Position numbers and translations under genes: made by a program
The notes under the pieces: model-generated
What the model saw: the letters and a program-made list of their open reading frames with translations, nothing else
What the model was told of the DNA's origin: nothing
Databases searched by the model: none
Part shown: positions 16,434 to 25,377 of the stretch, one piece after another
Layout of the letters: each line of letters opens with the position of its first letter
How positions within the stretch are numbered: position 1 is the stretch's first letter
Source: CAYTZO01 sp964442525
Lineage (GTDB): Bacteria > Patescibacteriota > Microgenomatia > UBA10105 > UBA927
Direction of reading: 5' to 3'
Length of the DNA: 64,000 nt
NCBI GenBank assembly: GCA_964442525.1
Contig: CAYTZO010000001.1
Location: 19,362-83,361 of the forward strand

Positions 16434-16913
16434 GTGTTTAATAAATGCACAAAACAAATGAAGAAACAAGATGATCAAACAAAACAGAGCGATGAGGTAA
16501 AAAAACACATTGAAGAGTGGAAAAATAAATATTTACGGGCTCTTGCGGATTATCAGAATTTAGAGAAGCGGACGACAGCAGAAAAAGAGGAGACGCGAAG
16601 ATTTGCGATTGAGGTCTTTTTGCGGCGGCTCCTGCCTGTTGTTGATACACTTACGGCTGCGAGTAATCACATAAAAGATCAAGGGCTGGCGTTGGGACTC
16701 AAAGAACTTTGGGCAATTCTTTCCGAGTTCGGAGTCACACAGATTGAAACCATCGGCCGTCAGTTTAATCCGCACGAGATGGAGTGCATCGAGGTCGTTT
16801 CGGGAGAAGAGAATAAGGTGATTGAAGAATCGTTGCCCGGATATCGTCTGCACGATAAAATTTTGCGGGTCGCGCAAGTGAAGGTTGGGAAAGCAATGCC
16901 AAACGCTCAGTGA
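16434..16913 (+). CDS. grpE: Nucleotide exchange factor GrpE
   Basis: 159 residues from GTG 16434, preceded by AGGAGGAG at 16413-16420 (13 nt spacing). A later ATG at 16458 (MKKQDDQ) also gives a full GrpE but has no nearby ribosome site. A coiled-coil N-terminal helix (EEWKNKYLRALADYQNLEKRT) and a C-terminal beta domain (FGVTQIETIGRQFNPHEMECIEVV...DKILRVAQVKV) match GrpE, which releases ADP from DnaK. The sequence is compact (E. coli GrpE has 197 residues). It sits between hrcA and dnaK in one operon. Confidence 0.92.
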   Translation: MFNKCTKQMKKQDDQTKQSDEVKKHIEEWKNKYLRALADYQNLEKRTTAEKEETRRFAIEVFLRRLLPVVDTLTAASNHIKDQGLALGLKELWAILSEFGVTQIETIGRQFNPHEMECIEVVSGEENKVIEESLPGYRLHDKILRVAQVKVGKAMPNAQ

Positions 16914-16949
16914 TAAATGCTTAATTTGATTTTATAAAAGGAGGACTTT

Positions 16950-18851
16950 ATGGCGAAGATAATTGGTATCGATCTTGGGACGACAAACAGCTGCGTTGCG
17001 GTCATGGAAGGCGGAGCGCCGAAGGTTATTCATTCTGCAGAAGGAAGGAATGTAATTCCCTCGGTTGTTGATCCGATCAAAAATATCGTCGGTGATGTAG
17101 CGAAGCGCCAGATGGTGCTTAATCCAAAGTCTACCATTTTCTCGATTAAGCGGCTTATGGGAAGAAAGTTTAGCGACAAGAGCGTCCAGTTTGATTTGCG
17201 TTGGCTGCCCTATATGATTAAAAGCGGCAAAAACGATATGGCGGTTGTGGAGGTTGAGGGACGACAATTTACTCCACAAGAAATTTCGGCAAAAATCCTA
17301 TCTAAAATCAAAGCTGATGCTGAGCACTACCTGGGTGAGCCGGTTAAACAGGCGGTTATTACGGTGCCGGCGTACTTCGATGACAGCCAGCGCCAGGCAA
17401 CCAAGCAGGCCGGCGAAATCGCGGGGCTTGAGGTTATGCGTATCCTCAATGAACCGACCGCCGCTGCCCTTGCCTATGGTCTTGATAAGAAAAATGCTCA
17501 CACCATTGCCGTCTATGATCTCGGCGGAGGAACGTTTGATATTTCTGTCCTTGAGCTTGGCGAAGGGGTATATGAGGTAAAAGCTACTAATGGCGATACC
17601 CATCTGGGGGGTGACGACTTTGACAAAGTCATTCTTGATTCCCTGGCCGATGAGTTTAAGAAAGAACACGGGGTCGATCTCCGAAAAGATCCGCAGGCCC
17701 TTCAACGCCTGCGTGATGCGGCAGAAAAAGCCAAGATTGAGCTATCTAGCTCGATGGAGGCGGAAGTTAACCTTCCGTTTATCACTCAGGGCAAAGAGGG
17801 TCCACTTCATCTGGTGACCAAACTCACCCGCGCAAAACTTGAATCTCTCGTCGGAGATCTTATTACGAAATCGATCGATCCGGTCAAAAAGTGTCTTGCT
17901 GATGCGAAGAAAACAACAAAAGACATCGATGAAGTCGTTCTCGTCGGCGGCATGACCAGGATGCCAAAAGTCATCGAAGTCGTCAAAAACTTCTTCGGAA
18001 AAGACCCAAATAGGTCAGTAAACCCCGATGAAGTTGTGGCAGTCGGCGCTGCAGTGCAGGCAGGAGTCTTAAGTGGTGACGTCAAAGACGTGGTGCTTTT
18101 GGATGTGACACCGCTTACGCTTTCCGTTGAAACGCTCGGCGGCGTCTCGACGCCCATGATAACCAGAAACACCACGGTACCGACGAGTAAAACCGAAATC
18201 TACTCGACGGCGGCAGATAATCAGACGTCGGTCGAGATTAACGTCCTCCAGGGCGAGCGGCCTATGGCATCAGACAACAAATCCCTTGGCCGGTTCGTTC
18301 TCTCCGGGATTCCTCCCGCGCCGCGGGGCGTGCCGCAGATAGAGGTGACGTTTGATATTGACGCAAGCGGCATCCTTAACGTCACGGCCAAAGATAAAGC
18401 GACCGGGAAAGTCAACACTATTAAAATCACCGGCTCAACCGGGCTTTCCAAAGACGAGGTCGAAAAGATGAAGGCCGAAGCGCAAGCCCACGCGGCAGAG
18501 GATACGGGTAAAAAAGAGCAGATTGAAGCGAGGAACAAAGCCGACAACATGGTCTACGTCGCAGAAAAAACACTCAAAGACCTGTCTGCGCAGGCAGGCG
18601 CCGGCGATAAGGTCAAAGCTGAGGATAAGAGCGCGGTTGAAGAAAAAGTGAAAGCGCTTAAGGACATCCTTGCCACAGGAAGCAAAGAAGATCTTGAAAA
18701 AGCGACAAGCGAACTCTCTGACGCTGTCCAAAAAATCGGCGCGAGCATGTATCAGGGTCAGCAACCTCAAGGACAACCCGGTGAACAAGCTCAACCAGAG
18801 GAAAAGCCGAAGAGCGAAGAGAAAGTGGAAGAAGGGAAAGTAGTTAGTTAA
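16950..18851 (+). CDS. dnaK: Chaperone protein DnaK (Hsp70)
   Basis: 633 residues, full length. [19 protein letters not shown] opens the ATPase domain; [16 protein letters not shown] ([16 protein letters not shown]) and [13 protein letters not shown] phosphate loops follow, then the substrate domain ([20 protein letters not shown]) and a helical lid with a Gln/Pro/Glu-rich tail. A strong AAAGGAGG ribosome site precedes the ATG. The lid carries an in-frame extra DLSAQAG segment encoded by a near-palindrome at 18581-18598. dnaJ follows after 149 bp, a spacer that contains a long hairpin and a secondary promoter. Confidence 0.98.
   Translation: MAKIIGIDLGTTNSCVAVMEGGAPKVIHSAEGRNVIPSVVDPIKNIVGDVAKRQMVLNPKSTIFSIKRLMGRKFSDKSVQFDLRWLPYMIKSGKNDMAVVEVEGRQFTPQEISAKILSKIKADAEHYLGEPVKQAVITVPAYFDDSQRQATKQAGEIAGLEVMRILNEPTAAALAYGLDKKNAHTIAVYDLGGGTFDISVLELGEGVYEVKATNGDTHLGGDDFDKVILDSLADEFKKEHGVDLRKDPQALQRLRDAAEKAKIELSSSMEAEVNLPFITQGKEGPLHLVTKLTRAKLESLVGDLITKSIDPVKKCLADAKKTTKDIDEVVLVGGMTRMPKVIEVVKNFFGKDPNRSVNPDEVVAVGAAVQAGVLSGDVKDVVLLDVTPLTLSVETLGGVSTPMITRNTTVPTSKTEIYSTAADNQTSVEINVLQGERPMASDNKSLGRFVLSGIPPAPRGVPQIEVTFDIDASGILNVTAKDKATGKVNTIKITGSTGLSKDEVEKMKAEAQAHAAEDTGKKEQIEARNKADNMVYVAEKTLKDLSAQAGAGDKVKAEDKSAVEEKVKALKDILATGSKEDLEKATSELSDAVQKIGASMYQGQQPQGQPGEQAQPEEKPKSEEKVEEGKVVS
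18581..18598. repeat. In-frame palindromic element (18-mer, one mismatch) in dnaK
   Basis: CCTGTCTGCGCAGGCAGG; the arms pair except at one position. It is read as (D)LSAQAG within the DnaK lid and has the same frame and layout as elements in pnp, RNase J and alaS. Confidence 0.8.
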
Positions 18852-18885
18852 CAGCAAGGCGCCGAGGTCGGCAGTCGTAGTTCTC

Positions 18886-18949
18886 GCACCGTCAAGGTCC
18901 ATATCGCTACTCCTCGATAGTGTTGGTGTAGCCAAGGCCGTGACGGTGC
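18886..18949 (+). other. Long imperfect hairpin in the dnaK-dnaJ spacer
   Basis: GCACCGTCA (18886-18894) pairs perfectly with TGACGGTGC (18941-18949). After one mismatch four more pairs form (18896-18899 with 18936-18939, one G-U), and GCTAC (18906-18910) pairs with GTAGC (18928-18932). No T-run follows, so it is not a standard terminator. It may be a processing or stability element that sets DnaK and DnaJ levels. Confidence 0.6.
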
Positions 18950-18985
18950 TTCGAAACGACATGCCTCCCCGCGCCCTTTTCGTAG

Positions 18986-18991
18986 TATAGT
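18986..18991 (+). promoter_or_regulatory. Possible internal -10 box for dnaJ
   Basis: TATAGT 9 nt before the dnaJ ATG at 19001. No clear -35 was found; the gene is probably also read from the hrcA promoter. Confidence 0.45.
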
Positions 18992-19000
18992 AAATAGCGT

Positions 19001-19888
19001 ATGGCGGCAAAAAGAGATTATTACGAGATTTTAGGGGTTTCAAAATCTGCATCACTTGATGAGATCAAGAAGGCTTATCGAAAGCTCGCACTTGAGTGGC
19101 ATCCGGACCGCAATAAATCTCCCCAGGCGAACGAGAAGTTTAAAGAAATTAACGAAGCGTATGCCGTGCTTTCCGACTCAAACAAGCGTTCGACCTATGA
19201 CCAGTTTGGTCACAGCGCTTTCCAACCGGGTATGGGCGGAGCACCCGGCCAAGGTCCGTTTGGCGGAGGAGCTTACCGGCAAGGGCCATTCACCTATACC
19301 TATTACACGTCAGGAGATGGCGGAGGATTTCCCTTCGGTGCGGAAGGGTTTGACCCGTTTGATATTTTTGAGCAGTTTTTCGGCGGCGGGTTTGGGAGGG
19401 CAGGCGGTCGAACCCGACATGAGACGTATCAGATAACGGTCGATTTCATGGAAGCGATGAGAGGAGCGACGAAGGAAGTGCATCTTCCTCGGGGTCAAGC
19501 CGGCGAGGGATCGGTACGAAAAACCATTAAGATCCCCGCAGGTGTTGATACAGGATCAAGAATTCGCTTTGACGACTTCGATATTGTTATCGAAGTTCGT
19601 CCGGACCGGCACTTTCAGCGGCAAGGCGATGACCTCGTCATCGAACACGAAATTCCGTTTTCTTTGGCCGCTCTCGGCGGTACGATTGAAGTTCCCACAA
19701 TTGATGGAGAAGTAAAACTTCGTGTCCAGCCCGGAACTCAGCCGGGAACCCTTATTCGTCTTCGCGGTAAAGGCGCGCCTCATGTGCGCGGCACCGGCCG
19801 TGGAGACGAATATGTGCGGATTCAGCTTCGAATTCCTACACACTTAAGTAAAAGACAGAAGGAATTGTTGCAAGAGCTTGATGTCTAA
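19001..19888 (+). CDS. DnaJ-family co-chaperone without zinc finger (type II, CbpA-like)
   Basis: 295 residues. The J domain (residues 5-70) has the HPD motif at 34-36. A Gly/Phe-rich region (about 75-140) is followed by C-terminal beta domains ([63 protein letters not shown]). The four CXXCXGXG zinc motifs of standard DnaJ are absent, so this is a type II Hsp40. It stimulates DnaK ATP hydrolysis and delivers substrates. As the only J protein in the heat-shock operon it probably replaces classical DnaJ. A strong terminator follows. Confidence 0.93.
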   Translation: MAAKRDYYEILGVSKSASLDEIKKAYRKLALEWHPDRNKSPQANEKFKEINEAYAVLSDSNKRSTYDQFGHSAFQPGMGGAPGQGPFGGGAYRQGPFTYTYYTSGDGGGFPFGAEGFDPFDIFEQFFGGGFGRAGGRTRHETYQITVDFMEAMRGATKEVHLPRGQAGEGSVRKTIKIPAGVDTGSRIRFDDFDIVIEVRPDRHFQRQGDDLVIEHEIPFSLAALGGTIEVPTIDGEVKLRVQPGTQPGTLIRLRGKGAPHVRGTGRGDEYVRIQLRIPTHLSKRQKELLQELDV

Positions 19889-19918
19889 TATATAATAAGG
19901 TTTGTTATACGAGGAAAA

Positions 19919-19941
19919 GGTGGGATATGCCCGCCTTTTTT
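19919..19941 (+). terminator. Rho-independent terminator of the heat-shock operon
   Basis: Stem GGTGGG (19919-19924) pairs with CCCGCC (19930-19935, one G-U pair) around a 5-nt loop and is followed by six T (19936-19941). Confidence 0.85.
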
Positions 19942-19985
19942 ATTAAGAAGCGATAAGCGAAGTGTGATAAGCGATACGCAAAAAC

Positions 19986-21104
19986 ATGCCTGCAGTAGTT
20001 CGAAGCGAATTTGCATTAGCACTCAACCAGGTAGCCACCGAGCGCGGCATTGATCCTACCGTGGTTCTCGAAACGATTAAAGCCGCGATTCTGGCCGCCT
20101 ATCGCAAGGATTACGGTGCTGCGGAACTGGAAACTCTTACGGTTGAGCTCAATCCCGATAGCGGTGAGGCGAAAATTTTTAAAGACGGCAAAGATATTAC
20201 TCCTCCCGGCTTTGGCCGCATTGCCGCCCAAACCGCCAAACAAGTGATCCTCCAGCGTATCCGCGAAGCGGAAAAACAGGCAGTTTTAGTTGATTATCAG
20301 GCAAAAGTTGGGACGATCACGAACGGCATGGTGCTTCGTTTTGACGGACCGACCGTCATTGTCGAGATCGGCCGGGCACAGGCTGTCATGCCACCCCCGG
20401 AACAGAATCCAGCAGAACGGTATCACCTCAACCAACGTCTGACGTTTTATATTGAGGGAATTCATGAGTCCATGCGGGGGAGTGAGATCATCGTTTCCCG
20501 CAGCCACAGAGGGCTTATAGAAGGGTTATTTAAGCGTGAGGTGCCGGAGGTCGCGCAGGGTGCGGTGGAGCTTCGGGAGATTGCGCGCGAGGCAGGAGGT
20601 CGGACGAAAGTAGCGGTGTTTTCAAATCAACCCGGTGTGGATCCGGTCGGCTCCTGTGTCGGGCAAAAGGGTGTCCGTGTTCAGGCGGTTATTAGCGAGC
20701 TCGGAGGGAACGAAAAGGTCGATATTATTCAGTGGAGCGATGATGCCAAGCAGCTTATTGTCGCGGCGCTCGCTCCTGCGAAAGATTTAGAAGTCATCCT
20801 TAACGAAAAGAAAAAATCGGCAGAAGTGCTTGCTCCTGAAGATCAATTGTCTTTAGCAATCGGCCGTGACGGACAGAACGTGCGTTTAGCAGCTAAGCTT
20901 ACGGGCTGGAAGATAGATATCCGCGGTAAAGGTGGGGCACAAGCCAAACCTGAAGAGAAGGGAACAAGCGAGAAGAAAGAAGAAAAAGCAGTTTCAGAGA
21001 CGCAGGCCATCGCGCAACCAATTCCTTCCTCAGCGATTCAACCGGAACCAATGAAGAAAGAAAAATCAGTCCCAGCAACGTCTCAAGAAAAACCAAAAGG
21101 TTAA
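19986..21104 (+). CDS. nusA: Transcription termination/antitermination protein NusA
   Basis: 372 residues. The N-terminal polymerase-binding domain (FALALNQVATERGIDPTVVLETIKAAILAAYRKDYG) is followed by an S1 domain (KVGTITNGMVLRFDGPTVIVEIGRAQAVMP) and two KH domains (EIIVSRSHRGLIEGLFKREVPEV; DPVGSCVGQKGVRVQAVISELGGNEKVDII; LAIGRDGQNVRLAAKLTGWKIDI). It then ends in a Lys/Glu/Pro tail without the acidic repeats of E. coli NusA. It modulates pausing, termination and antitermination. The gene leads nusA-infB-DHH, a conserved order, here without rbfA, rimP or truB. Confidence 0.95.
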   Translation: MPAVVRSEFALALNQVATERGIDPTVVLETIKAAILAAYRKDYGAAELETLTVELNPDSGEAKIFKDGKDITPPGFGRIAAQTAKQVILQRIREAEKQAVLVDYQAKVGTITNGMVLRFDGPTVIVEIGRAQAVMPPPEQNPAERYHLNQRLTFYIEGIHESMRGSEIIVSRSHRGLIEGLFKREVPEVAQGAVELREIAREAGGRTKVAVFSNQPGVDPVGSCVGQKGVRVQAVISELGGNEKVDIIQWSDDAKQLIVAALAPAKDLEVILNEKKKSAEVLAPEDQLSLAIGRDGQNVRLAAKLTGWKIDIRGKGGAQAKPEEKGTSEKKEEKAVSETQAIAQPIPSSAIQPEPMKKEKSVPATSQEKPKG

Positions 21105-21137
21105 GTATGAGACTGCGCTTTCTCACTACCAAACAAT

Positions 21138-22643
21138 ATGACCAAACACGCAAAAGGACAGACAGTTTCTTCTCCCCGGCCCGCCTACGCCAAGGCTTCG
21201 GCAGGTAAACCGCCTGTAGTTGCGGTACTGGGTCACGTGGATCACGGCAAAACTACACTCCTTGATGCCATACGAAAAACCAATGTTGCAGGAGGCGAAC
21301 ACGGGGGCATTACCCAGCACATTGGTGCTTATCAAATTACCTTCAAAAATCGCCTGATTACCTTTATCGATACGCCCGGTCACGAGGCATTTGCCAAAAT
21401 GCGGTCCCGCGGCGCCGGGATAGCGGATATTGCCATCCTCGTTGTTTCTGCGGACGATAGCGTACAGCCCCAGACGATTGAATCGATTGGTCAAATTAAC
21501 GCCGCGGGCATTCCCATGATTGTTGCCGTAAATAAAATTGACCTTCCCAGTGCAAACATTAGCAAGGTGAAGCAGGATCTTGCCAAAGCAGGGGTGCAAC
21601 TAGAAGGGTTTGGCGGCGATGTACCGGCGGCACTCGTGAGCGCAAAGCAAGGAAAGGGCATACCAGAACTACTGGATCTTATTCTTTTGGTTGGGGATAT
21701 GAAGGGACTTCCCAGTGAGCTTAGGGGAAACCTCGAAGTCGGCGTTATCGAGACGAAAGTAGATAAAGGCCGCGGAATGGTGGCAACGGTATTGGTAAAA
21801 AAAGGAATGCTCTCTATTGGTTCAACTCTTTATGAAGGGACGATTCAGGTCTGTAAGGTTCGGGCAATGATAAGTGACACGGGTTCCCGGCTTACCGCCG
21901 TAACTCCAGGAACGCCTGCGGAGGTTCTGGGATTTTCCAAGCTTCCGGAGGTTGGGGCAATTCTTGGTAGCGTCCCTGTTCAGGTACAAAAAATAGCTCC
22001 GGAACAAGTAAAAGAACAAAAAGATATGGTCGCTGATTTTCTCTCCAGTATGGAAGAGGCGGAAAAGAAGAAATTGAAGATAATTCTCAAGGCAGACACG
22101 GCGGGTTCCCTTGAGGCTATTATGGAGGCGCTTCCGAAGGATCAGGTTATTGTTGTGCAAAAGGGGCTTGGCGACATCACCGAGGCGGACATTTTAGACG
22201 CAAAAGCTTCTCAAGCGCTTATTATTGGCTTTAACGTTAAGGCAAGCTCTTCGATAGAAATGCTCGCACGAACGGAAAAAGTGGTATTTCGGGTATACAC
22301 CATAATTTATGAACTTCTCAAAGAAATTGGTGATGTCGTGAGCGGGCTTGAAGAAGTGCTTTCACCCGAACGGGAGCTGGGGAAGGGGCAGATTATCGCT
22401 GAGTTTCCCTACGAACATACCCGCATTGCCGGAACCAAAATCCTTTCAGGAAGGCTTGCTCGGGGAGACACGGCAAAAATCATGCGGGGAGAAACGGAAA
22501 TTGCCAGAGCCAAGATTAAGTCTATGCGCCGGGGCAAAGAAGAGGTAAATAAGGTAGAAGCTGGGACAGAATGCGGTATTCTTTTTGACCGAAAAGTTGA
22601 CTTTAGCGTTTCTGATGCTATAATCGCCGTGACCAATGTATAA
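21138..22643 (+). CDS. infB: Translation initiation factor IF-2 (short form)
   Basis: 501 residues against 740-890 in most bacteria; the long N-terminal region is missing and the G domain begins near residue 28. GTPase motifs are intact: GHVDHGKTTLLD (G1), GGITQHIGAY (G2), DTPGHEAF (G3), NKID (G4), SAKQGKG (G5). Domains II, III (KIILKADTAGSLEAIMEAL) and IV follow. It brings initiator fMet-tRNA to the 30S subunit. Residues 14-24 (RPAYAKASAGK) come from an imperfect palindrome (21180-21205) placed just before the G domain. It starts 33 bp after nusA. Confidence 0.97.
   Translation: MTKHAKGQTVSSPRPAYAKASAGKPPVVAVLGHVDHGKTTLLDAIRKTNVAGGEHGGITQHIGAYQITFKNRLITFIDTPGHEAFAKMRSRGAGIADIAILVVSADDSVQPQTIESIGQINAAGIPMIVAVNKIDLPSANISKVKQDLAKAGVQLEGFGGDVPAALVSAKQGKGIPELLDLILLVGDMKGLPSELRGNLEVGVIETKVDKGRGMVATVLVKKGMLSIGSTLYEGTIQVCKVRAMISDTGSRLTAVTPGTPAEVLGFSKLPEVGAILGSVPVQVQKIAPEQVKEQKDMVADFLSSMEEAEKKKLKIILKADTAGSLEAIMEALPKDQVIVVQKGLGDITEADILDAKASQALIIGFNVKASSSIEMLARTEKVVFRVYTIIYELLKEIGDVVSGLEEVLSPERELGKGQIIAEFPYEHTRIAGTKILSGRLARGDTAKIMRGETEIARAKIKSMRRGKEEVNKVEAGTECGILFDRKVDFSVSDAIIAVTNV
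21180..21205. repeat. Imperfect palindromic element in infB
   Basis: The left arm CCGCCTACGCC (21181-21191) and right arm GGCTTCGGCAGG (21194-21205) are imperfect reverse complements. It is read in frame as PAYAKASAG. The GCAGG end matches the ends of the other palindromic elements in this window. Confidence 0.55.
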
Positions 22644-22654
22644 TTATAGGATAT

Positions 22655-23569
22655 ATGGATTTTACTGCTGAGTTTACCAAGATTAAGGAGCTTCTTGATA
22701 AAAGCACGGAAGTGCTTGTTGTGACGCATGGGCGGCCGACGTTTGACAGCGTCGGGAGCTCGCTTGCAATAAGCCTCGGTCTTATTGGGCTTGGTAAAAG
22801 GGTTGTAGTAGCCTGTCCGGACCAGATGACCGTTGACCTGTCGAGCTTTGTCGGCGTGAACAAGATTGTGGATGACCTTGCAAAGAAGAACTTTATTATT
22901 TCTCTTGATTATATCGACGGCTCTATCGAAAAAGTCAGCTACAACATTGAGGGCAATAAATTTAATCTCGTCATCGAACCCCGACCGGGTTTTGAGCCAT
23001 TTTCCCCGGACAAAGTGCACTATTCCTATGGGGGCGGCAATAGCGATTTCATCATTGCCGTTGATACGATCCAACTCGGAGGTCTTGGCGCCCTTTATGA
23101 AAGCAATAAGGAACTCTTTGGTAGTCGGCCGGTGGTAAACATTGATCACCACCCAAATAATACGCAGTACGGGCAACAGAACATCGTTGACCCGCAAGCT
23201 TCCTCGACGGCAGAGCTTACCGCACAATTTCTTTCCTATCTTGGCGTGGCGCTTACGACGGATATCGCAACGAACCTCTTCAATGCGCTTTATGGCGCGA
23301 CCGATAATTTCACCAGTTCCAGCGTCAGCCCAGCGGCGTTTGAGGTCGCGGCCGTTTGCGCCAGAGCCGGAGCAAAACGGTTTACGAAAACCGTTGATCA
23401 CGAAGAAGTTCCAGCTCTGGAGGTAGCGCGGGATGCGGGATCCCGGCCGGCTCCAAAAGCGGCAAAAACACCCGCTCCGCTTCCGCAGCAGTCCACGCAA
23501 ACAAGCGCAGGACAAGCTCCGGCCGACTGGCTCAAACCGAAGATCTTCAAAAGCTCAAACCTGATTTAA
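22655..23569 (+). CDS. DHH-family phosphoesterase (NrnA-like), altered and without typical DHHA1 domain
   Basis: 304 residues. The DHH motif is present in VVNIDHHPNN and the metal-site Asp in IIAVDTIQLGG. The first motif is unusual: standard proteins have NPDGDAxGSS, here it is RPTFDSVGSS, keeping the last Asp but losing the other acidic residue. The catalytic domain ends near residue 235; the usual GGGH-bearing DHHA1 domain is absent and a Pro/Ala-rich tail of about 60 residues follows. The family degrades nanoRNA, pAp or cyclic dinucleotides. Whether this version is active is uncertain. It follows infB by 11 bp, as often in bacteria. Confidence 0.8.
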   Translation: MDFTAEFTKIKELLDKSTEVLVVTHGRPTFDSVGSSLAISLGLIGLGKRVVVACPDQMTVDLSSFVGVNKIVDDLAKKNFIISLDYIDGSIEKVSYNIEGNKFNLVIEPRPGFEPFSPDKVHYSYGGGNSDFIIAVDTIQLGGLGALYESNKELFGSRPVVNIDHHPNNTQYGQQNIVDPQASSTAELTAQFLSYLGVALTTDIATNLFNALYGATDNFTSSSVSPAAFEVAAVCARAGAKRFTKTVDHEEVPALEVARDAGSRPAPKAAKTPAPLPQQSTQTSAGQAPADWLKPKIFKSSNLI

Positions 23570-23574
23570 CTACT

Positions 23575-24063
23575 ATGCCAGCGAGAGTTGAAGTTAATTG
23601 GAGAGCATCAAAAGAGCCATTGGCTCGATTCGTTCGGCTCCTCTATGATCGAGATTCTTCAGGAAGCCAGAGAGAGAGTTTCTACAAGGAAATTCCTCCT
23701 GGCGGCATTCCTCTAGATGGATTATTGTACGACTTGGGTCACAGTGGCCGAGGATTTGATGAATTTCCTTATATCGTAACTTTAGATGCTTCTCAATCAC
23801 GGGAAATAACATTGCCTTACGCCGAAGATAAAGGCTTAGAGGTAGATATGAAGGTCGCGGATTTAATAAAACAGCTGAAAAGTCAGATAGAAGATTTTGT
23901 CATGCAGCACCCGTATGCGCAATCAAATCCCGAACCATATGTAACCACTATGAAAACACTTGACGTTTTAGCCAAACGCGCTGACGATCAGAAGGTAAAA
24001 ATTATCTTTGGTACTGATTTTCAACATAATCGAGTAATAGAATCACTAACATTACACCACTAA
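23575..24063 (+). CDS. Protein of unknown function
   Basis: 162 residues, soluble, no signal peptide or membrane segment. The middle holds PPGGIPLDGLLYDLGHSGRGFDEFPYIVTLD and the second half is helical (VADLIKQLKSQIEDFVMQHPYAQ). It lies 5 bp after the DHH gene but is less GC-rich than it, which may mean separate acquisition. No family is recognised. Confidence 0.6.
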   Translation: MPARVEVNWRASKEPLARFVRLLYDRDSSGSQRESFYKEIPPGGIPLDGLLYDLGHSGRGFDEFPYIVTLDASQSREITLPYAEDKGLEVDMKVADLIKQLKSQIEDFVMQHPYAQSNPEPYVTTMKTLDVLAKRADDQKVKIIFGTDFQHNRVIESLTLHH

Positions 24064-24072
24064 GCATTGTGC

Positions 24073-24078
24073 TATAAT
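24073..24078 (+). promoter_or_regulatory. hicBA promoter (-10 box)
   Basis: Extended -10 TGC-TATAAT; the ATG of hicB at 24087 follows after 8 nt (leaderless). Confidence 0.7.
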
Positions 24079-24086
24079 TTAAATGT

Positions 24087-24338
24087 ATGAAAACCACGAC
24101 AAAATCGGTTGACAATTTTGGGTTTCATGCCCTTGTGTGGAAAGAGGGAAAATGGTATGTGGCAAGAGCCGTAGAAGTAGAGGTTGCAAGCCAGGGGGAA
24201 ACGGCAAGGGCAGCGCTCAAGAACCTAAAAGAGGCGCTCGAATTGTATTTTGAAGACGAAAAGATTCCAGCGAAGAATGTGACTTCCGTTTCTGATCTCC
24301 GCCTCAGAGAGGTTTACCCCAACATTCGCTATGCCTAA
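24087..24338 (+). CDS. hicB: HicB-family antitoxin
   Basis: 83 residues. The partial RNase H-like fold is visible: FHALVWKEGKWYVARAVEVEVASQGETARAALKNLKEALELYFED, the common HicB core. It lacks a clear C-terminal DNA-binding domain. It neutralises HicA. The order antitoxin then toxin, with an 8-bp overlap of the toxin start, is one of the two usual arrangements. Confidence 0.85.
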   Translation: MKTTTKSVDNFGFHALVWKEGKWYVARAVEVEVASQGETARAALKNLKEALELYFEDEKIPAKNVTSVSDLRLREVYPNIRYA

Positions 24339-24549
24339 GCTCTATTCTGCCCGAGAGGTAGTAGCAAGGCTCAAGCGTTTAGGATTTACGATTGTCTCTC
24401 AAAAAGGAAGTCATATAAAACTGAGAGGAGTTCGCAAAGGAAAGTTACGAACAGCTATTGTTCCAAATCATAAAGAAATTGCCATGGGTACACTTTCTTC
24501 TATTTTGTATCAAGCGAACGCGACGAAGAGAGAACTGGAAGAGGCATAA
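24331..24549 (+). CDS. hicA: HicA-family mRNA interferase toxin
   Basis: 72 residues. The double-stranded RNA-binding-like fold is clear: SAREVVARLKRLGFTIVSQKGSHIKLRG, with the catalytic His in GSHIKL, then RTAIVPNHKEIAMGTLSSILYQA. HicA cleaves mRNA independently of the ribosome. It overlaps hicB by 8 bp (translational coupling). Confidence 0.88.
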   Translation: MPKLYSAREVVARLKRLGFTIVSQKGSHIKLRGVRKGKLRTAIVPNHKEIAMGTLSSILYQANATKRELEEA

Positions 24550-24552
24550 AGT

Positions 24553-25299
24553 TTACTTCAGTGTTTTGAAACCAAAAACTTCGCTGCTCATTGATTCCGC
24601 CGTAATTTGATAAAAATAATTGGTATCTGGAGAGAGGCCACTGAGCCGGATAGTGTGGATGATTTGGGGTTGTAAGTTGACGACCGCTGTTTTTTTATTT
24701 ACCTCTGTAGTCCAGTAGGTAAGCGACGTGGAAATAGATCTTTGCGTAGTAAAACTTATAAATACCTCTGTCGGTGAAATATTCCGTACGACGGGTTTCC
24801 CCATAAGGGCTTTCGCCTGAGACTCGGTTTGCAGTTGGTTTTGGATGCTTGTGACGGTAACAAAAATACTTCCGGTAATGATAAGAAGAAGAACAACCGG
24901 CAAGAGTATTGCCGCGGGAGAAGCAACCGGGATGTGCCAGGTTTTGAAAAATGAGAGCTTAATCCGCTGGGCACGTTTAAAGCGTTTGAGCTCTCCGGCC
25001 GGGAACCAATTGCCTCCGCAGGAAGAACAATGAAAGACGGCTACGTCTTCGGGGATGCTCTCACCCTTTATTCGGGCAAGACGCGAGTGGTCTTTGGGGC
25101 AATACCGCTCCTTTGGTTGGGGGACGCGGCGAGGGAAACGGGGGAGGCTTACCTGGGACAGGTCAGGTGCCTGGAAAAAATTTGTTTCCCCCTGATCGGT
25201 CCAGACGCCGCCGCACCAACTGCATACGTCGAGCGTAACCGGCGGTTCCATACCAAGGCTCAGGGTGATGAGTACACTTCCACAATCGGGACAATGCAT
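24553..25299 (-). CDS. Zinc-ribbon membrane protein with extracellular fibronectin III-like domain
   Basis: 248 residues. Two TFIIB-type zinc ribbons lie in the cytoplasmic half: CPDCGS...CSWCGGVWTDQGE and CPKDH...CSSCGGNWFPAGEL. A basic stretch precedes one transmembrane helix (AILLPVVLLLIITGSIFVTVT), and the outer part has a fibronectin III-like pattern (VVRNISPTEVFISFTTQRSISTSLTYW, IIHTIRLSGLSPDTNYFYQITAES). Such a protein could couple an internal zinc-binding head to the surface; the function is unknown. It converges on hicA with a 3-bp gap. Confidence 0.75.
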   Translation of the reverse strand: MHCPDCGSVLITLSLGMEPPVTLDVCSWCGGVWTDQGETNFFQAPDLSQVSLPRFPRRVPQPKERYCPKDHSRLARIKGESIPEDVAVFHCSSCGGNWFPAGELKRFKRAQRIKLSFFKTWHIPVASPAAILLPVVLLLIITGSIFVTVTSIQNQLQTESQAKALMGKPVVRNISPTEVFISFTTQRSISTSLTYWTTEVNKKTAVVNLQPQIIHTIRLSGLSPDTNYFYQITAESMSSEVFGFKTLK

Positions 25300-25342
25300 A
25301 GCTCCAGTGTAGCAGACCTTCTTGCCGGTAAGTTAGGGGTCC

Positions 25343-25371
25343 TTGTAAACGGAATTGGTTTGGTGTATAAT
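25343..25371 (+). promoter_or_regulatory. rpsO promoter
   Basis: TTGTAA (25343-25348) and TATAAT (25366-25371), 17-bp spacing. The start codon of rpsO is 178 nt downstream, giving one of the longest leaders in the window. Confidence 0.7.
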
Positions 25372-25377
25372 AGTCGT

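Noticed and set aside
22409..23515. 368-codon minus-strand frame
   Set aside because: Lies antisense to infB and the DHH gene, is rich in Arg/Cys/Lys without any domain, and both plus-strand genes are certain.
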